Of a stretch of 64,000 nt of DNA, positions 27,270 to 38,078 are shown in pieces. The stretch lies in assembly GCA_021234155.1 (NCBI GenBank), contig JAJEKV010000002.1, positions 2,268,155 through 2,332,154 of the forward strand. Reading direction: 5' to 3'. Numbering within the stretch: position 1 is the stretch's first letter; every line of letters begins with the position of its first letter. This DNA is from Isoetes taiwanensis (taxonomy: Eukaryota; Streptophyta; Lycopodiopsida; Isoetales; Isoetaceae). The notes beneath the pieces are model-generated. The model worked only from the letters and a program-made list of their open reading frames with translations. It searched no databases and was not told where the DNA came from. A program made the position numbers and the translations under genes.

Positions 27270-27704
27270 CTAGAAGACTTAGAGAGGAAATAGTGGGCAC
27301 TGTCGCTGGAACAACTCGGGAAAAGAACATGCCAGTTAATGTGCTGCTTCTATCCTTAGATACCCTGGAATTTATCAATAAGCAATCCCATAAACAATAC
27401 CGCTAAGAATCTGCCTCAAATAATAGTAACATATTTAACAACTATCATCGTTATATGCAAATACATAACCTTTGATGTGAGAGCTTCTCATCTTATAACC
27501 ACAATTGTTAAGCTGCACAAGAAAATCTTGGAAAGAGAAAAGGCTGCTTATCTAAATGCTGCAATAGAGGCAAAAATAACCATAACGATATGGCAAGAAT
27601 ATTTGAGAAGGATGCAAAAGGCCAAAGGATACAAAGAATATTCCATAGGCATGAGCAAAGGAAGGTTGCAAATGAAACTATTAGAACAAGTTAAAAATTT
27701 TTGA
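27270..27704 (+). other. Unrecognised exon-like module B
   Basis: Two plus-strand segments. The first, MPVNVLLLSSDTLEFINN in the 54,930 copy, ends in HKQYR-stop. The second (27,477-27,704) is a basic, helical stretch, HLITTIVKLHKKILEREKAA, followed by IWQEYLRRMQKAKGYKEYS. Copies: 5,795-6,110, 54,880-55,300, 61,790-62,160 and 62,163-62,370. The two segments stay adjacent in all copies, suggesting neighbouring exons of one gene of unknown family. Confidence 0.4.
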
Positions 27705-27709
27705 GTTAT

Positions 27710-28985
27710 AAGACCAAACATTCTGGTCCTCCCCTAGTTGCAGTGTAATGTCCCAATTTAAGTAGCAAGCGCATGCAATTGTCCCTTTTGGGCAGTACAA
27801 CGTCTGGAAATAGGCTATGCAAAGGGGGGGAGGTGATTAGCAAGATTTTTGGGTTAAAGTTACACCAATTCAAAATTTTGCTAATTCTACGGTGAAAGTT
27901 TGGGCAGCACTTCCATAATGTATCTGACAAACTAGTTGCATTTGTAAAGTTGGTATTTTTAATCTTTTTGTTTCTCGGAGTTGATTGTTCGTTGTTTAGG
28001 TTGCTACCTTGTTAATTTGGGATTTTCAGGTTTGACTAAAAACTTTTTTGGCTTTATTTTAAGGTTGATTTCTTAAGGTTTTAAAACGTTTTAAGGATTT
28101 TTGGTTGCCGGCTAATTTTCACGATTCTCCAAAAATCGAGAAGGTTTTTTGTCCTATGATTTCGTTGGAGGAGTTGCTCTGTTCAGGGAATGCACGCCAT
28201 TATGCATGCGGCTGCTTCGAAACACCCTGGCTAGAAGTATATTGCCCCGAAATGCCTCGGCAGCAGGTGGCACTGCATGTTTATTCGATCTGCTCCATTT
28301 TTCTCAGTAGGTTTACGAACAACCGGCAATCTCTTAACTTTAATCTTGCGGCCATTACAACGTTTATATTTTGGCTTCATCTTGAACATCAATTAGTTAA
28401 TGACGATAGCTCTGTTTCAAGTGTTATTTTTAGATGATGTATCAAGAAAGCTTTCATTGCCAACACGTCATTCATCTGATGGAGGTATTATTTTTCCTCT
28501 GTCATAAGTAGTATTATCCCATAGCTTTGGTTGGCTTCTAACTATAATATTATGCATCATGCAGAATAAAGTGGCTCGCAGGTGTCTGCTTTGTTTGATT
28601 GTTTGGTTAGGCTTCAGGTTAATGTTTTAGACTCTTTTGTGCCAAAAAAAGGTAACACTACTTTTCTTTTCTACTTGAGATTAAGAGTAAATTCTATGAG
28701 GATTCATATATCATCAAGATTGTTTCTGGTGAAAAAGAATTGCATATTATACAGTGATGCAATCTGAGTACGTAAACCCATTTTTAATCCGCAGTCTTTC
28801 GAATACTTTGTTAAATTAGCTGAGGCAAGCTCTCTTTAGTCTTTCTTATCAAGGCACACATCTATAGCTATTTCATCTAATGTAACATAGGGTTGGGAAT
28901 TGCTAATTTTCTTATCAAGAAAGGCATTCATATCTAATTTGTCTAATACTTAGATTGGCAGCCCATCATGGTGATCTCGAAGGGT
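27710..28985. repeat. Repeat module between module B and the Gypsy debris
   Basis: Non-coding or intronic sequence with short spurious ORFs. It is repeated at 6,150-8,010, 14,690-15,890, 55,315-56,420 and 62,390-63,630. It is highly similar between the 28, 55 and 62 kb copies. The 6 and 14 kb copies carry many clumped differences. Confidence 0.75.
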
Positions 28986-28989
28986 CCCG

Positions 28990-29415
28990 CCCATCATGTG
29001 CAAGTTTCTTATAATTGCCAATCTTGAGCTTAGCCTGCCTGACTTTAATCTTCAACCATACAGATCCGCCAACTTGAAACTCGCATGGCATGCGATGCTT
29101 ATCCGCAACACTCTTTTATCTACTTCTGGTTGCCAACAAATACTCACGGACTTCCTCGACCAAGGCTTGCATATCTATAAGCAATTGTTAGGAAACTTCC
29201 ACCTTGGAAACTGGGTTATGCCACGTGTCTGGAGTAAGGCATTGATACCCATAATTGATCATAAATGGAGACATTCTGGAAGACTCCTGCTTGGTACTAT
29301 TATAGGCAAACTCCACCAAATGGATATAGTCTGCCCATTGTGACTGCTTGTTGCTAAAATTGTTATGAAGGTTCCAACGCTAGTTCTGAATCCAGATCTA
29401 GCAGGTAACTTTATG
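28990..29415 (-). pseudogene. Ty3/Gypsy integrase C-terminal fragment
   Basis: The minus frame reads NNFSNKQSQWADYIHLVEFA, YNSTKQESSRMSPFMINYGY, then MQALVEEVREYL and, after a stop, DKHRMPCEFQVGGSVWL. This matches the end of the integrase core and the following region of plant Ty3/Gypsy polyproteins (W...L..AEFAYN, S...SPF...YG, A..HR....F..GD.VWL). The frame has stops, and no other part of the element is attached. Copies: 1-420, 8,010-8,440, 15,890-16,410 and 56,420-56,835. Confidence 0.75.
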
Positions 29416-29420
29416 TTTTG

Positions 29421-29765
29421 ATGGGTCGCAAGAGTCGAAAAAGACCCATATTGTCTATCGTGGAAGATGACAGTGAGGAAGAAGAGGCTTCCTCTTCAGG
29501 TGCTTTTAAATTTGATCCTGTTCCGTTTTCTTCAGAACAGAAACAGAGCTTTTTTACCTTATTGGTCTCGTCGCCATCGCTGCTGCTGTTTGTTGCCGCC
29601 ATGCCTGCCGCCATGCTGCTATTTGCCCCGCAATATTCAAGCAAAAAAGCACAAAAAATCCCACTGCACGTTAATAGGATCGGAAGATTTTTTCCATGGC
29701 AGGAGTTGGCACCGTCTTATCTTTCTTTGATCCTTCGTCTCCAACATCCGATGTTTGCAAGGTAG
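29421..29765 (+). CDS. Short ORF with acidic N-terminus, unrecognised
   Basis: 114 codons from an ATG: MGRKSRKRPILSIVEDDSEE, then EEASSSGAFKFDPVPFSSEQ. The first ~18 codons are also present at 16,410-16,470 and 56,840-56,900, where an in-frame TAG follows (…GACAGTGAGGAGTAG). In those copies the downstream sequence is different, so a rearrangement boundary lies at about codon 19. The N-terminus looks like a real protein start; the hydrophobic C-terminal half is probably readthrough into non-coding sequence. A diverged copy starts near 8,448. Confidence 0.35.
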   Translation: MGRKSRKRPILSIVEDDSEEEEASSSGAFKFDPVPFSSEQKQSFFTLLVSSPSLLLFVAAMPAAMLLFAPQYSSKKAQKIPLHVNRIGRFFPWQELAPSYLSLILRLQHPMFAR

Positions 29766-30678
29766 TCATGGATCTGCAAGTAAAGCTAGAATACAAAAAA
29801 CTCTGGTTGAGCAAAAGCGATCAAAAGCTCCGTTGTAGCAAAATATGAAAGGTGGCAAGGCTGCAAGAGAGAATGGAAGGCGAGCTTGACGGCTTCTCCC
29901 ATAGCCCGCAGCATCTGCAAAATCCATTTTTACCCGACCCCATTTTTTGTCGGATCTCACTAAACCAAGCCATAATGGGGGCTTAGATTGACGCTTGAGA
30001 TGTCATTTCAAGTGAAACCTACCATACTCCGGTTGCCATTGAAGCTTGAGAAAGAGCCAAACCTAACCCTGTAAAGGAAAGACAGAAGAGGTAGTTCACA
30101 TGTAAGCTGATTAATATCTGAATCAAATGTTGTGGAAACTAGCCTCATTGCGGAAACTTACTATTGATCAAAACGGTGGCCAATCTCCCTAATATTTTCC
30201 ATGCATTCTCCAGCATTTTGCAAATCCTCTCTAAATATATATGCTCAAGGCTGCAAATAAAATATTAAATGATGTACCGGGTGCATTCTTATGGTGGGAC
30301 GACCAACGCGGCTATCCATGCAGCTCGGATCATTAGGTTTGCTCTCATTACAGTATACGAATTTGATTATCGGTTGGAAGGTCCGACCAATGAAGAAACT
30401 GGTTTAAGATATGTTAAATATCCCACACGCTTATAATCAAAATGTTTATCAGGTATTTAAGCAAGGAAATTGCTAATTCTATTACGGCTGTAGGGTTGCT
30501 TGAGACAGTGCTTTGGCAAGGTTTCGGGAGAGCGTAATAAGTAAGCAGTACCCAGAAGAAGGATTCCTGGTTGCAAACACTGGGCAATACTGATATACTG
30601 GTGTCCTTGGTACCAGACCATGTCCCTTGCAAAGACCTCCCTACAAGTGCTTTTTTTAGGGTCATCATCAAGAGAATA

Positions 30679-30708
30679 CTAGTAAACGTGTGCCCGGCGT
30701 TGCCGGGC
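30679..30708 (-). mobile_element. Helitron-like 3' terminus, unit 1
   Basis: Read on the minus strand: a 7-bp hairpin GCCCGGC-AAC-GCCGGGC (30,692-30,708), nine nucleotides, then CTAG with host T next to it. This is the canonical Helitron 3' end (hairpin upstream of CTRR, insertion at AT). The body would extend to higher coordinates; the 5' TC end was not identified. Confidence 0.6.
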
Positions 30709-31392
30709 TAATGTCCTGTCATGCGTGTTTACCCAGCCTTTAACATCCATATGTAAAGGAATTAAGAAAGAGCCAAACCTAACCCTGTAAAGGAAAGACA
30801 GAAGAGGTAGTTTACAGGTAAGCTGATTAATATCTGAATCAAATGTTGTGGAAACTAGCCTCATTGCGGAAACTTACTATTGATCAAAACGGTGGCCAGT
30901 CTCCCTAATATTTTCCATGCATTCTCCAGCATTTTGCAAATCCTGTCTAAATATATATATGCTCAAGGCTACAAATAAAATATTAAATGATGTACCTGGT
31001 GCATTCTTATGGTGGGACGACGGCTATCCATGCAGCTCGGATCATTAGGTTTGCTCTCGTTACAGTATACGAATTTGATTATCGGTTGGAAGGTCCGACC
31101 AATGAAGAAACTGGTTTAAGATATGTTAAATATCCCACACACTTATAATCAAAATATTTATCAGGTATTTAAGCAAGGAAATTGCTAATTTTATTACGGC
31201 TGTAGGGTTGCTTGAGACAGTGCTTTGGCAAGGTTTCGGGAGAGCGTAATAAGTAAGCAAATTACCTTAAGAAGGATTCACGGTTGCAAACCTTTGGACA
31301 ATACCGATATACTGGTGTCCTTGGTACCAGACCATGTCCCTTGCAAAGACCTCCCTACAAGTGCTTTTTTTAGGGTCATCATCAAGAGAATA

Positions 31393-31422
31393 CTAGTAAA
31401 TGTGTGCCCGGCGTTGCTGGGC
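31393..31422 (-). mobile_element. Helitron-like 3' terminus, unit 2
   Basis: Same arrangement as at 30,679, with one base changed in the hairpin arm (GCTGGGC for GCCGGGC). The body continues to the right through TCCTGTCATGCGTGTTTACC into about 3.6 kb of non-coding sequence up to roughly 35,120. A degraded counterpart lies near 9,690. Confidence 0.6.
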
Positions 31423-31711
31423 TAATGTCCTGTCATGCGTGTTTACCCAGCCTTTAACGTCCATATGTGCAACTTCCAACAACAGCACATGTTGATACTG
31501 GCAAGAATGGGCTTTATTTATTTTTATAATTATTTTTGTTATTAAAATTGTCTAATGACAGTATTATCGATGTATTACCTTTAAGATCTATGAATTTCAG
31601 TAGGGAAAACAACGTTTTATAAAGAATGTTTGGGGGGATATCAAATTTACCTCACTATAACTTCCACTAAAATCCTAAACCTAATTAAGGATGTGAGAAC
31701 AATTTTCTATG

Positions 31712-31965
31712 CTAGGTCAACCTCACTCTATGTTGTCAACAATGTACTTGAAACTAATACATTTACAATTAGAGTACATATTGTTGTAATATTAAAATCA
31801 AAACCATTTCTATTTCATGCAATTTTCTACACGAGTTGCTAGGCCAACCTCACTTCATGTTGTCCACAATGTACTTGAAACATATTACATTTACAATTAG
31901 AGTATATATTGTTGCAATATTAAAATCAAAACCATTTTTTATTTCATGCTTTGTAACCATTAGCG
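31712..31965. repeat. Two-copy tandem repeat, period 127 bp
   Basis: CTAGG(T/C)CAACCTCACT followed by TTTACAATTAGAGTA and ATTAAAATCAAAACCATTT occurs twice with a period of about 127 bp. The left arm has the same pair at about 10,030-10,270. No coding content. Confidence 0.75.
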
Positions 31966-31969
31966 ACAT

Positions 31970-34900
31970 CAATCTTGGGACACGAACTTGCAATACTTGG
32001 ACTAAGTAGTAGCTATCACATCTTTGCTTGTGCAAATATATAACCTTCAAGGAAATTGGTTTTTTATTATTTCAGTGATGTTGAATAGCACATATCAAAG
32101 TGCTTTGCTATTAATTGTAAAGCAAGTTTTTACTGAAAAAAACATGCACAAGCCAAAGGTAGAGAACAATAAGAGGAATGTGCATAGACAATCAAGACTT
32201 GCATAGAATTCTTATTATTTTTGCTTCTGAACTCATAACCATAGTAGTGCTCATTTACAGTATAAGGATATTTCTAAGAATATCGGGTTAATTTGAAAGC
32301 AACTGTGGCATGGCGAGCTTAAACGTGAACCGTGATCGCCAAACATCGTGAATCGCAGACAAGTTAGATCACAAACATTGAGAAAAACAAACATTGCTTA
32401 AAATAAAGCAACATGATTTCTTATCTCAAATGTAACTCGTCGAAATCGTGAATTGGCAGACTGAAGGAAGGTTTTTAAAGCAAAAGCCCCAAAACTTTAA
32501 GGAATAGAATAGAATAGATTTTTTAACGTCCACGGAGACCAATAGGTCATGGGACCCATACAATGGGCTAGTACAATCATTACTACATTAACTCAAGTAT
32601 GTATGATGCCAGGTCATGCACAGATGGTGCTCTGAGAGAAGTTGAGGGAATTTATACACATTAACATGACATATCATGCATGTATATGCAATCTCATGCA
32701 TATATAGCAGTGAATGCTAAAAGATGCTAAGATGAAACAGTTACATGATTGATTGCATTAGATACCGCTGATTATTATTTACTTTCTGAGCTAGAAATTT
32801 AATGTTGAGACAATTTTTCAGCCAGAAAACCGGACAGAGTAAATATGAGGCTTGAAAGCTACTAACAAAAATCATGATAATACAAAATATAACATCATAG
32901 TGAATGGAGTCTAAGATCAAAGAAAAATATATGAAATTAAGACATTAAATAATAATACCTTTGAATTGGCAAAAATGAAATAACATATAATACCCTTGAA
33001 TTGGCAAAAATGAAGCGACCTTCATATACCTGATATGGCCTTCAGCATATGTCCTGAAGTGATATAAAAAACTTAACATGCATGCAGAAATAGCAGAGCA
33101 AATAATGAAATAGATGCGGCTACCTTGAATAAAGAGTAGACAAAACTCTAACCTGTTTATGCCTTGTTCAGATGAACCTTAAGTCTGGACATCGCTTCGA
33201 ATACATATTTCACTGAGTCGATATTCAACTTGGACCATTATCCAAATATCCTTTTATAAGCCATTATTACCAAGGAAAGCTATATTTTTCTGTGCGCAAT
33301 AATCCTGCACACAATAGAAAGCATTGTTTACATAAGAAAAAATTTCATTTTTTGACATAAAAAATTTTAGAATTGCAAAAAAGCTCCGTAATCTCAATAA
33401 AAGGATCTTACTCTGTGTTCCAGCCATCCACTTCAATCCCCCTCAAGTCAGCTATGAGTATTCTTGCAACAAAAACAACAGATTCGCTTCCTAGGAAGAT
33501 GATCTTTGAACGGAGATCCACGATGAAAGTCTTGCTTTTTAAGTGATTCGCAAGCAAGATGAGAGAATCTCCATACTTTAGCAACATGGAGTACTGTGTT
33601 TAACTGACTAAGTGCAACATACAGCACATTCATAAATCACCTTTTAAAAAAAATCAACATCAGCATGTAAAATTGCTGGATCCTAGAGATCGGACTCTAG
33701 AGATCTGCAAAGATGCAGGTGTGCCAGGCCACATCCTCTAAATCACTTCTCAGAACTACTTTCAATGCTGATGAAGAACCAATAAGAAAACCCTCAATTA
33801 TAAAATAAAGGTTTGAATTTAATATGGCTGGATATATCGAAGAAGATTAAGAAGATAAAGAAACATCTGCAACTCCAGTTCTTATCGGAAGTTGGCAATA
33901 AGGTAAATCAAGTGGAGCAAGTTATGGAGCATCATTTCGGGATGAAGAGAAACCGGAGTTATGACGTTGTAGCTGTGCCGTTAGAACTATTTGTGTAACT
34001 CCAGGCCGTAACTCAAAGAGTAACTGAACTCAAGAATAACTTATGCACAAAATGTTGCCATGAACGCAGAAACAGTTATAACTCATTACTAAAAATCTCC
34101 GCTTGGTACAGAAGTCTTCAAGCTAAAAAAGTAGATAAAATGCAGAGGATTTAGAGTGTTAGTGTGTACCTGCTCCAGCAATGACACTGTAAAAAAATTA
34201 TGGTTGTGGCAATTTAGAGCAACTCATGAAGACGCTGAGGTTTCCCTAAGGTTTAAACCGACCATAATCAAAAGCGAGATCCACCATGCTTTCAGAGCTA
34301 GCATCACATATGTGATTCATTACATAAAAGCAACCTGGCACATATGTGATTCTAAATTGAGCAACCCGACAATTAACAAAGTGACTCGTTTTAAACCCTT
34401 CTAAATCATGTCTTAAACAGAGTTTCTAACTTCACCAAAGCTCATAGGAAGAGGAGTCTAAATATGCAAAAAGAACAACCCAATATAAGACCAACAGATG
34501 AACCCGAAAAGACAGTGGCACCAATGAATGCTTTGAGCCTATCTAAAAAGGTGTAGGAAGAAGACTTTAGAAGGGGCACAAAGGAACTGCATGGTTTTTT
34601 ATTGACATCCTATACATTGGAATGAAAAATTAAAGAAAAATACCAAAAGAAAAAATACAGGGACACTTGCCTTACATGATCATTATGGTAGCATTCACGC
34701 ATGCACTGTTCATTTTCAAAGACATTATTTCTTATTCTGCGCCAAATCTACATGCAATTTAAGCAACAAACAAAGGAGAAAAATCCGAAATCACCTTCAT
34801 GTAAAGCAATGCTCATCTATAGACCAAAAGAAAGAAGTGAAAACAAAAAACTCAGAGTTATACCTTGGTACAAAAAAGCCACTGCTCTCATGCATCTCAC

Positions 34901-35120
34901 GTTTTTAAAAATGCATTAATCCGTTGGAACTTCATGTCAAATCCATGCATTGGCCTTTGTTAACAATAAGAACCCGATCGGACTAAGAGAACCGTAGACA
35001 AATCACTCTTTGGATAAGGTAGAAATGGGGATTGTGTGATTTTTGCTTTTGAAGCCAGGAAGAAGAGTAGAAGTATTCAAAAGAAAATACTCATTTGGAA
35101 CCTAGATGAAGGCTGGTGGG
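31970..35120. other. Non-coding module, possible Helitron body
   Basis: About 3.1 kb shared with 10,270-13,480. Only short ORFs with no recognisable family on either strand. No Rep/helicase motifs were seen, so if this is a Helitron it is non-autonomous. Confidence 0.5.
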
Positions 35121-35133
35121 ATTAAGAAAGAGC

Positions 35134-35572
35134 CAAACCTAACCCTGTAAAGGAAAGACAGAAGAGGTAGTTCACAGATAAGCTGATTAATATCTGAATC
35201 AAATGTTGTGGAAACTAGCCTCATTCCGGAAACTTACTATTGATCAAAATGGTGGCCAATCTCCCTAATATTTTCCATGCATTCTCCAGCATTTTGCAAA
35301 TCCTCTCTAAATATGAGAAGGCCCGAGACCAAGCCCGACTACAGCCAAGTTTGAACTCATCATCCTCCAAGTACTTGCAATTAAGCTTAAAGTATGTCCT
35401 GGTAGGTCGATCACAATTAGTCACGTCATTAGTTAGAAGTTGTGGATTATGATCAGACACGGAGCTATCCAGAAGATTTGAGCGACGAAAATCCGCTAGC
35501 CGAGCAGCTGCACAAGTATTAAAGTATCCTCTATCATGCCTTGCATAAGCTCTGCCAGCTCCTGTCCAACCA
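35134..35572 (-). pseudogene. LINE ORF2, C-terminal endonuclease part beyond the LTR insertion
   Basis: On the minus strand the reading frame resumes after the target duplication as GWTGAGRAYARHDRGYFN and reaches SDHNPQLL, the SDH motif that ends APE-type endonuclease domains. About 80 further residues are open and then stop. No reverse transcriptase follows: at about 35,130 the sequence switches to the neighbouring repeat module. Related copies of this 3' part occur at 9,080-9,250, 13,480-13,944, 30,056-30,235 and 30,772-30,950. Confidence 0.85.
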
Positions 35573-35630
35573 TGTGACGTTCCAGCATAACATACGATAT
35601 GAATACGTATATTATACTGACACGTCACTA

Positions 35631-35657
35631 GTACATGTCGACTCAGACGACATGTAC
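35631..35657. promoter_or_regulatory. 10-bp perfect inverted repeat in LTR U3
   Basis: GTACATGTCG, a 7-nt spacer, then CGACATGTAC: a perfect 10-bp inverted repeat about 60 bp into the LTR, also present in the 3' LTR (44,932-44,958). ACGT-core sequences lie just upstream (GACACGTCAC). It could be a dimeric transcription-factor site or a cruciform; no function is proven. Confidence 0.6.
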
Positions 35658-35750
35658 ACGGCGACCGTAAAGGGTAGTACCCTAGGGTACGACCTTGTGA
35701 ACCATTATATTGCACATGTTAAAGCAACATGTGAATATAATCCCTTTTTG

Positions 35751-35760
35751 CCACGTGGCA
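35751..35760. promoter_or_regulatory. Palindromic G-box in LTR
   Basis: GCCACGTGGC is a perfect 10-bp palindrome containing the CACGTG G-box bound by plant bZIP and bHLH factors. It lies about 180 bp into the 5' LTR and is repeated near 45,053 in the 3' LTR. A role in transcription of the element is inferred. Confidence 0.6.
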
Positions 35761-37107
35761 ATGACCCATTGACCAAAAAGAGACCAGCCCTAAATGCGTG
35801 GAGATAAAGGGGTTCAGTTTTCAGCCCCCGAGTCTCGGATTGGAGCAAAGCAAGGGCGCATTTTCGCTGAGCGAGGCGGAGAAGTCGGGTTCCTAGGTTG
35901 CGGCTCGATCCAAGATCATGGGACCGAGATCGGCGGCATGGATGCTTTCAGGGGAGTGGGAACCGGCCAAGATGCGGGTGAGCAGTTGATTCGATAGGTA
36001 GATCCGAGTTATCAGGCCTCTTTCAATAGGTTTAGCATTCATTCTTAGCTATAGGCGACCCCTACAGCCTAAGAATGATAGACACTAACAAAGGAACCTA
36101 ACCATGTATGATTAGGTAGATTAGAATAGATGTATTCTATTATTTTTTCAGTTCTGTTGTGATGATGTTTTGACATTCTATCGCCACTCTTGTGTATTGG
36201 GAAGGGGGTAGAGACCCGAGCCAAGTAGTTGTATGATCATAGTTTTAGCCCATTAATTCCCAATTAATGCGGCTGTGCATAAGAGCCCCTTTGGTACGTG
36301 GGTGGCGGAGCTAGACCGGTGACAAGGAAGGGCTTGTCGATCCTGATTGATCCCTGCAGTGCGTAGCGGCGGCACCGGGAACATTGTGGGCTGGGCGTAA
36401 TACCCGGCGCTGCGTGCGGGCGGGGTATGGGCTCGACACCTCTTGGGTGATCGTCATCTTCTAGGGGTTCAAGTCGATATATCTGGCGGTGGCTCTCTAG
36501 CTCGCCTGTGATTGGCATGAACCTTCTGGGGGAGAGTAATCTCCTCCTGCCTCATCGGGAGCTGGGGAGATGCAACCCAGTAGTAGCCCCTTTGGCTATG
36601 CACCCGGCAGGCTACGGTCAGGCTCCAATACTTTTCAGCCTATCTGCAAAGTATGCACAAGAGGGGCGGATGGAGTGGACTACCCAACGACCATGTTTCT
36701 ATGCCAGCCAAATCCATTTGCCATGAATTCTGTCTGCATTGCTATCCGGAGACCCAAGCCGTCAGTCTTTCCCCAAGAGTCGGAGCCTGGGTAGGATTTC
36801 CCCATGTTACGTTGATGTACTGATGTGTTGTTGCCGCTACTGTGAGATGGTGGACCACCCTTCGAGGTGGGTATGTTATTGTTGATTGATGTCATGTGCT
36901 CATGTATGTTTACGCTTCCACAGCTAGATCGATCCCGAGGGAGACGGGATGAATGGTACGTCTATTCTTCCCCGTCGGGTTCTTGGCCACCAACAAGGGC
37001 CCGATGTTAGGTGGACAGCCTCATGTCAGCAAGCAGATGCTGGTTTGAGGGATGATCTCCAGTTTGTATACGATCGGGGCATCGTATAGAAGCTGGGGCC
37101 GTCACAA

Positions 37108-37119
37108 TGGTATCAGAGC
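37108..37119 (+). other. Primer-binding site (initiator tRNA-Met)
   Basis: TGGTATCAGAGC is the classic 12-nt complement of the 3' end of plant initiator tRNA-Met. It lies one base after the 5' LTR (ends 37,106) and fixes the element's orientation as plus. Confidence 0.95.
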
Positions 37120-37360
37120 TTTGATCTTGGCAGACCAAGATCGAGCACTGACCGTATTCCTATAGGAACTAACTAATCTAGACATTCAGTCTTGGAGATA
37201 AAAGCCCAAGCACGAACCTCGAGTAGTGGGAAATTTTTTTTCCCATGAATAGAGTTAATAACTATCTAGAATTAGGATAATTAGAGAACATAATTTAGAT
37301 GAAGTAGATTGAAGAAAAGTCACCTAAGAAAGTCTAGCAAATTTTATACACTTTTTGGCT

Positions 37361-37434
37361 GACACCTCCAAGGATGCGCCAGGAGCATGTTAGGTCCAGA
37401 CCTAACTGGTCTCTCGCGCATGCTTAGAGGGGTC
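37361..37434 (+). repeat. Hairpin repeat 1
   Basis: A 74-nt imperfect hairpin. The outer arms CACCTCCAAGGATGCGC and GCGCATGCTTAGAGGGGT are largely complementary, and the inner stem is GTTAGGTC-CA-GACCTAAC. It is the first of five related copies. Confidence 0.85.
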
Positions 37435-37573
37435 ACCCCATATGAACCCTAGAACTCGGCCTTAGGAGCCCCAAATTGTAAAATATAAGATGAAATCCCG
37501 CTTAAAAAGCTCGAATTGGCTAGATTTGTATGATAAAACATTCAAAAACATTAAGTAAAAGTCATTTTGGAGC

Positions 37574-37647
37574 AACACCTCTAAGGATGCGCCAGACACT
37601 AGTTAGGTCATGACCTAACACCTTTCTCGTGCATGCTTAGAGGGGTC
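37574..37647 (+). repeat. Hairpin repeat 2
   Basis: Same fold as repeat 1, 213 nt downstream. The inner stem is the perfect palindrome GTTAGGTCATGACCTAAC. The ~140-nt spacer on its 5' side is a diverged relative of the next spacer, so the whole ~213-nt unit appears tandemly repeated. Confidence 0.85.
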
Positions 37648-37787
37648 CCTCAAAAGTAACCTCGAAATTTGATCGAAACTTACTCAAAGTGAAAAAGTAA
37701 TGATAGAATCTGGCTTAGAATGCTTCAATTAGTTGGAAATGCATGTTAATTTGTTTAAGTTGGATAAGTTTAAAGCAAAAAGGGTCA

Positions 37788-37860
37788 ACACCTCTAAGGA
37801 TGCGCCAGGGCATAGTTAGGTCTGGACCTAATACCCTCCTCGCGCGTGCTTAGAGGGGTT
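37788..37860 (+). repeat. Hairpin repeat 3
   Basis: Third copy, again 213 nt further on. The inner stem GTTAGGTC/GACCTAAT ends in a G-T wobble. The outer arm reads GCGCGTGCTTAGAGG, which keeps pairing through wobble positions. It lies about 220 nt upstream of the MARTKQTAR start codon. Confidence 0.85.
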
Positions 37861-38078
37861 CGAGCGAAAATGGTTGAAGAAGACCTAGCTTCGATTCGAG
37901 ATATGGAGGATTTCATCAACAAACCAAGAAAATAAGCAACTAGGCCAAACCCTAAAATTTTAACCCTATAAATTAGTGGACTTAGACCTCATTTTTTGTT
38001 TTTTTTCAAATTGTTTTTTCGAGCTCGTCCCAATAGGTGATTTTCGGGCGCCCTGATCCAAATCAATCTCTGTCAAAT

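Larger units (their letters stand above)
30056..31465. repeat. Tandem duplication of a LINE/Helitron junction segment
   Basis: Two head-to-tail units of about 715 bp (starting AGAGCCAAACCTAACCCTGT at about 30,053 and 30,769). Each contains the LINE-derived piece, module A and the Helitron-like hairpin end. A third start of the same sequence at 35,131 runs on into the LINE endonuclease. Confidence 0.8.
35573..37106 (+). repeat. 5' long terminal repeat
   Basis: 1,534-bp LTR with short inverted termini TGTGACG/CGTCACA. It is nearly identical to the copy at 44,874-46,436 apart from scattered substitutions and an absence of about 25 bp near 35,812, where the 3' LTR has a short extra stretch. High similarity and the intact target duplication indicate a fairly recent insertion. 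The first part should contain the promoter (U3). A palindromic G-box and a 10-bp inverted repeat are visible there. The transcription start cannot be fixed from sequence. Confidence 0.95.
37120..38036 (+). other. Element leader without ORF
   Basis: About 0.9 kb between the PBS and the first ORF. It lacks a convincing coding frame and is dominated by three ~213-nt units, each with a long hairpin. It probably corresponds to the packaging/translation leader of the element RNA. Confidence 0.7.

Noticed and set aside
36264-36895. Short ORFs inside the LTRs
   Set aside because: Present only because the LTR is GC-rich; no motifs, and LTRs of this type do not normally encode proteins.
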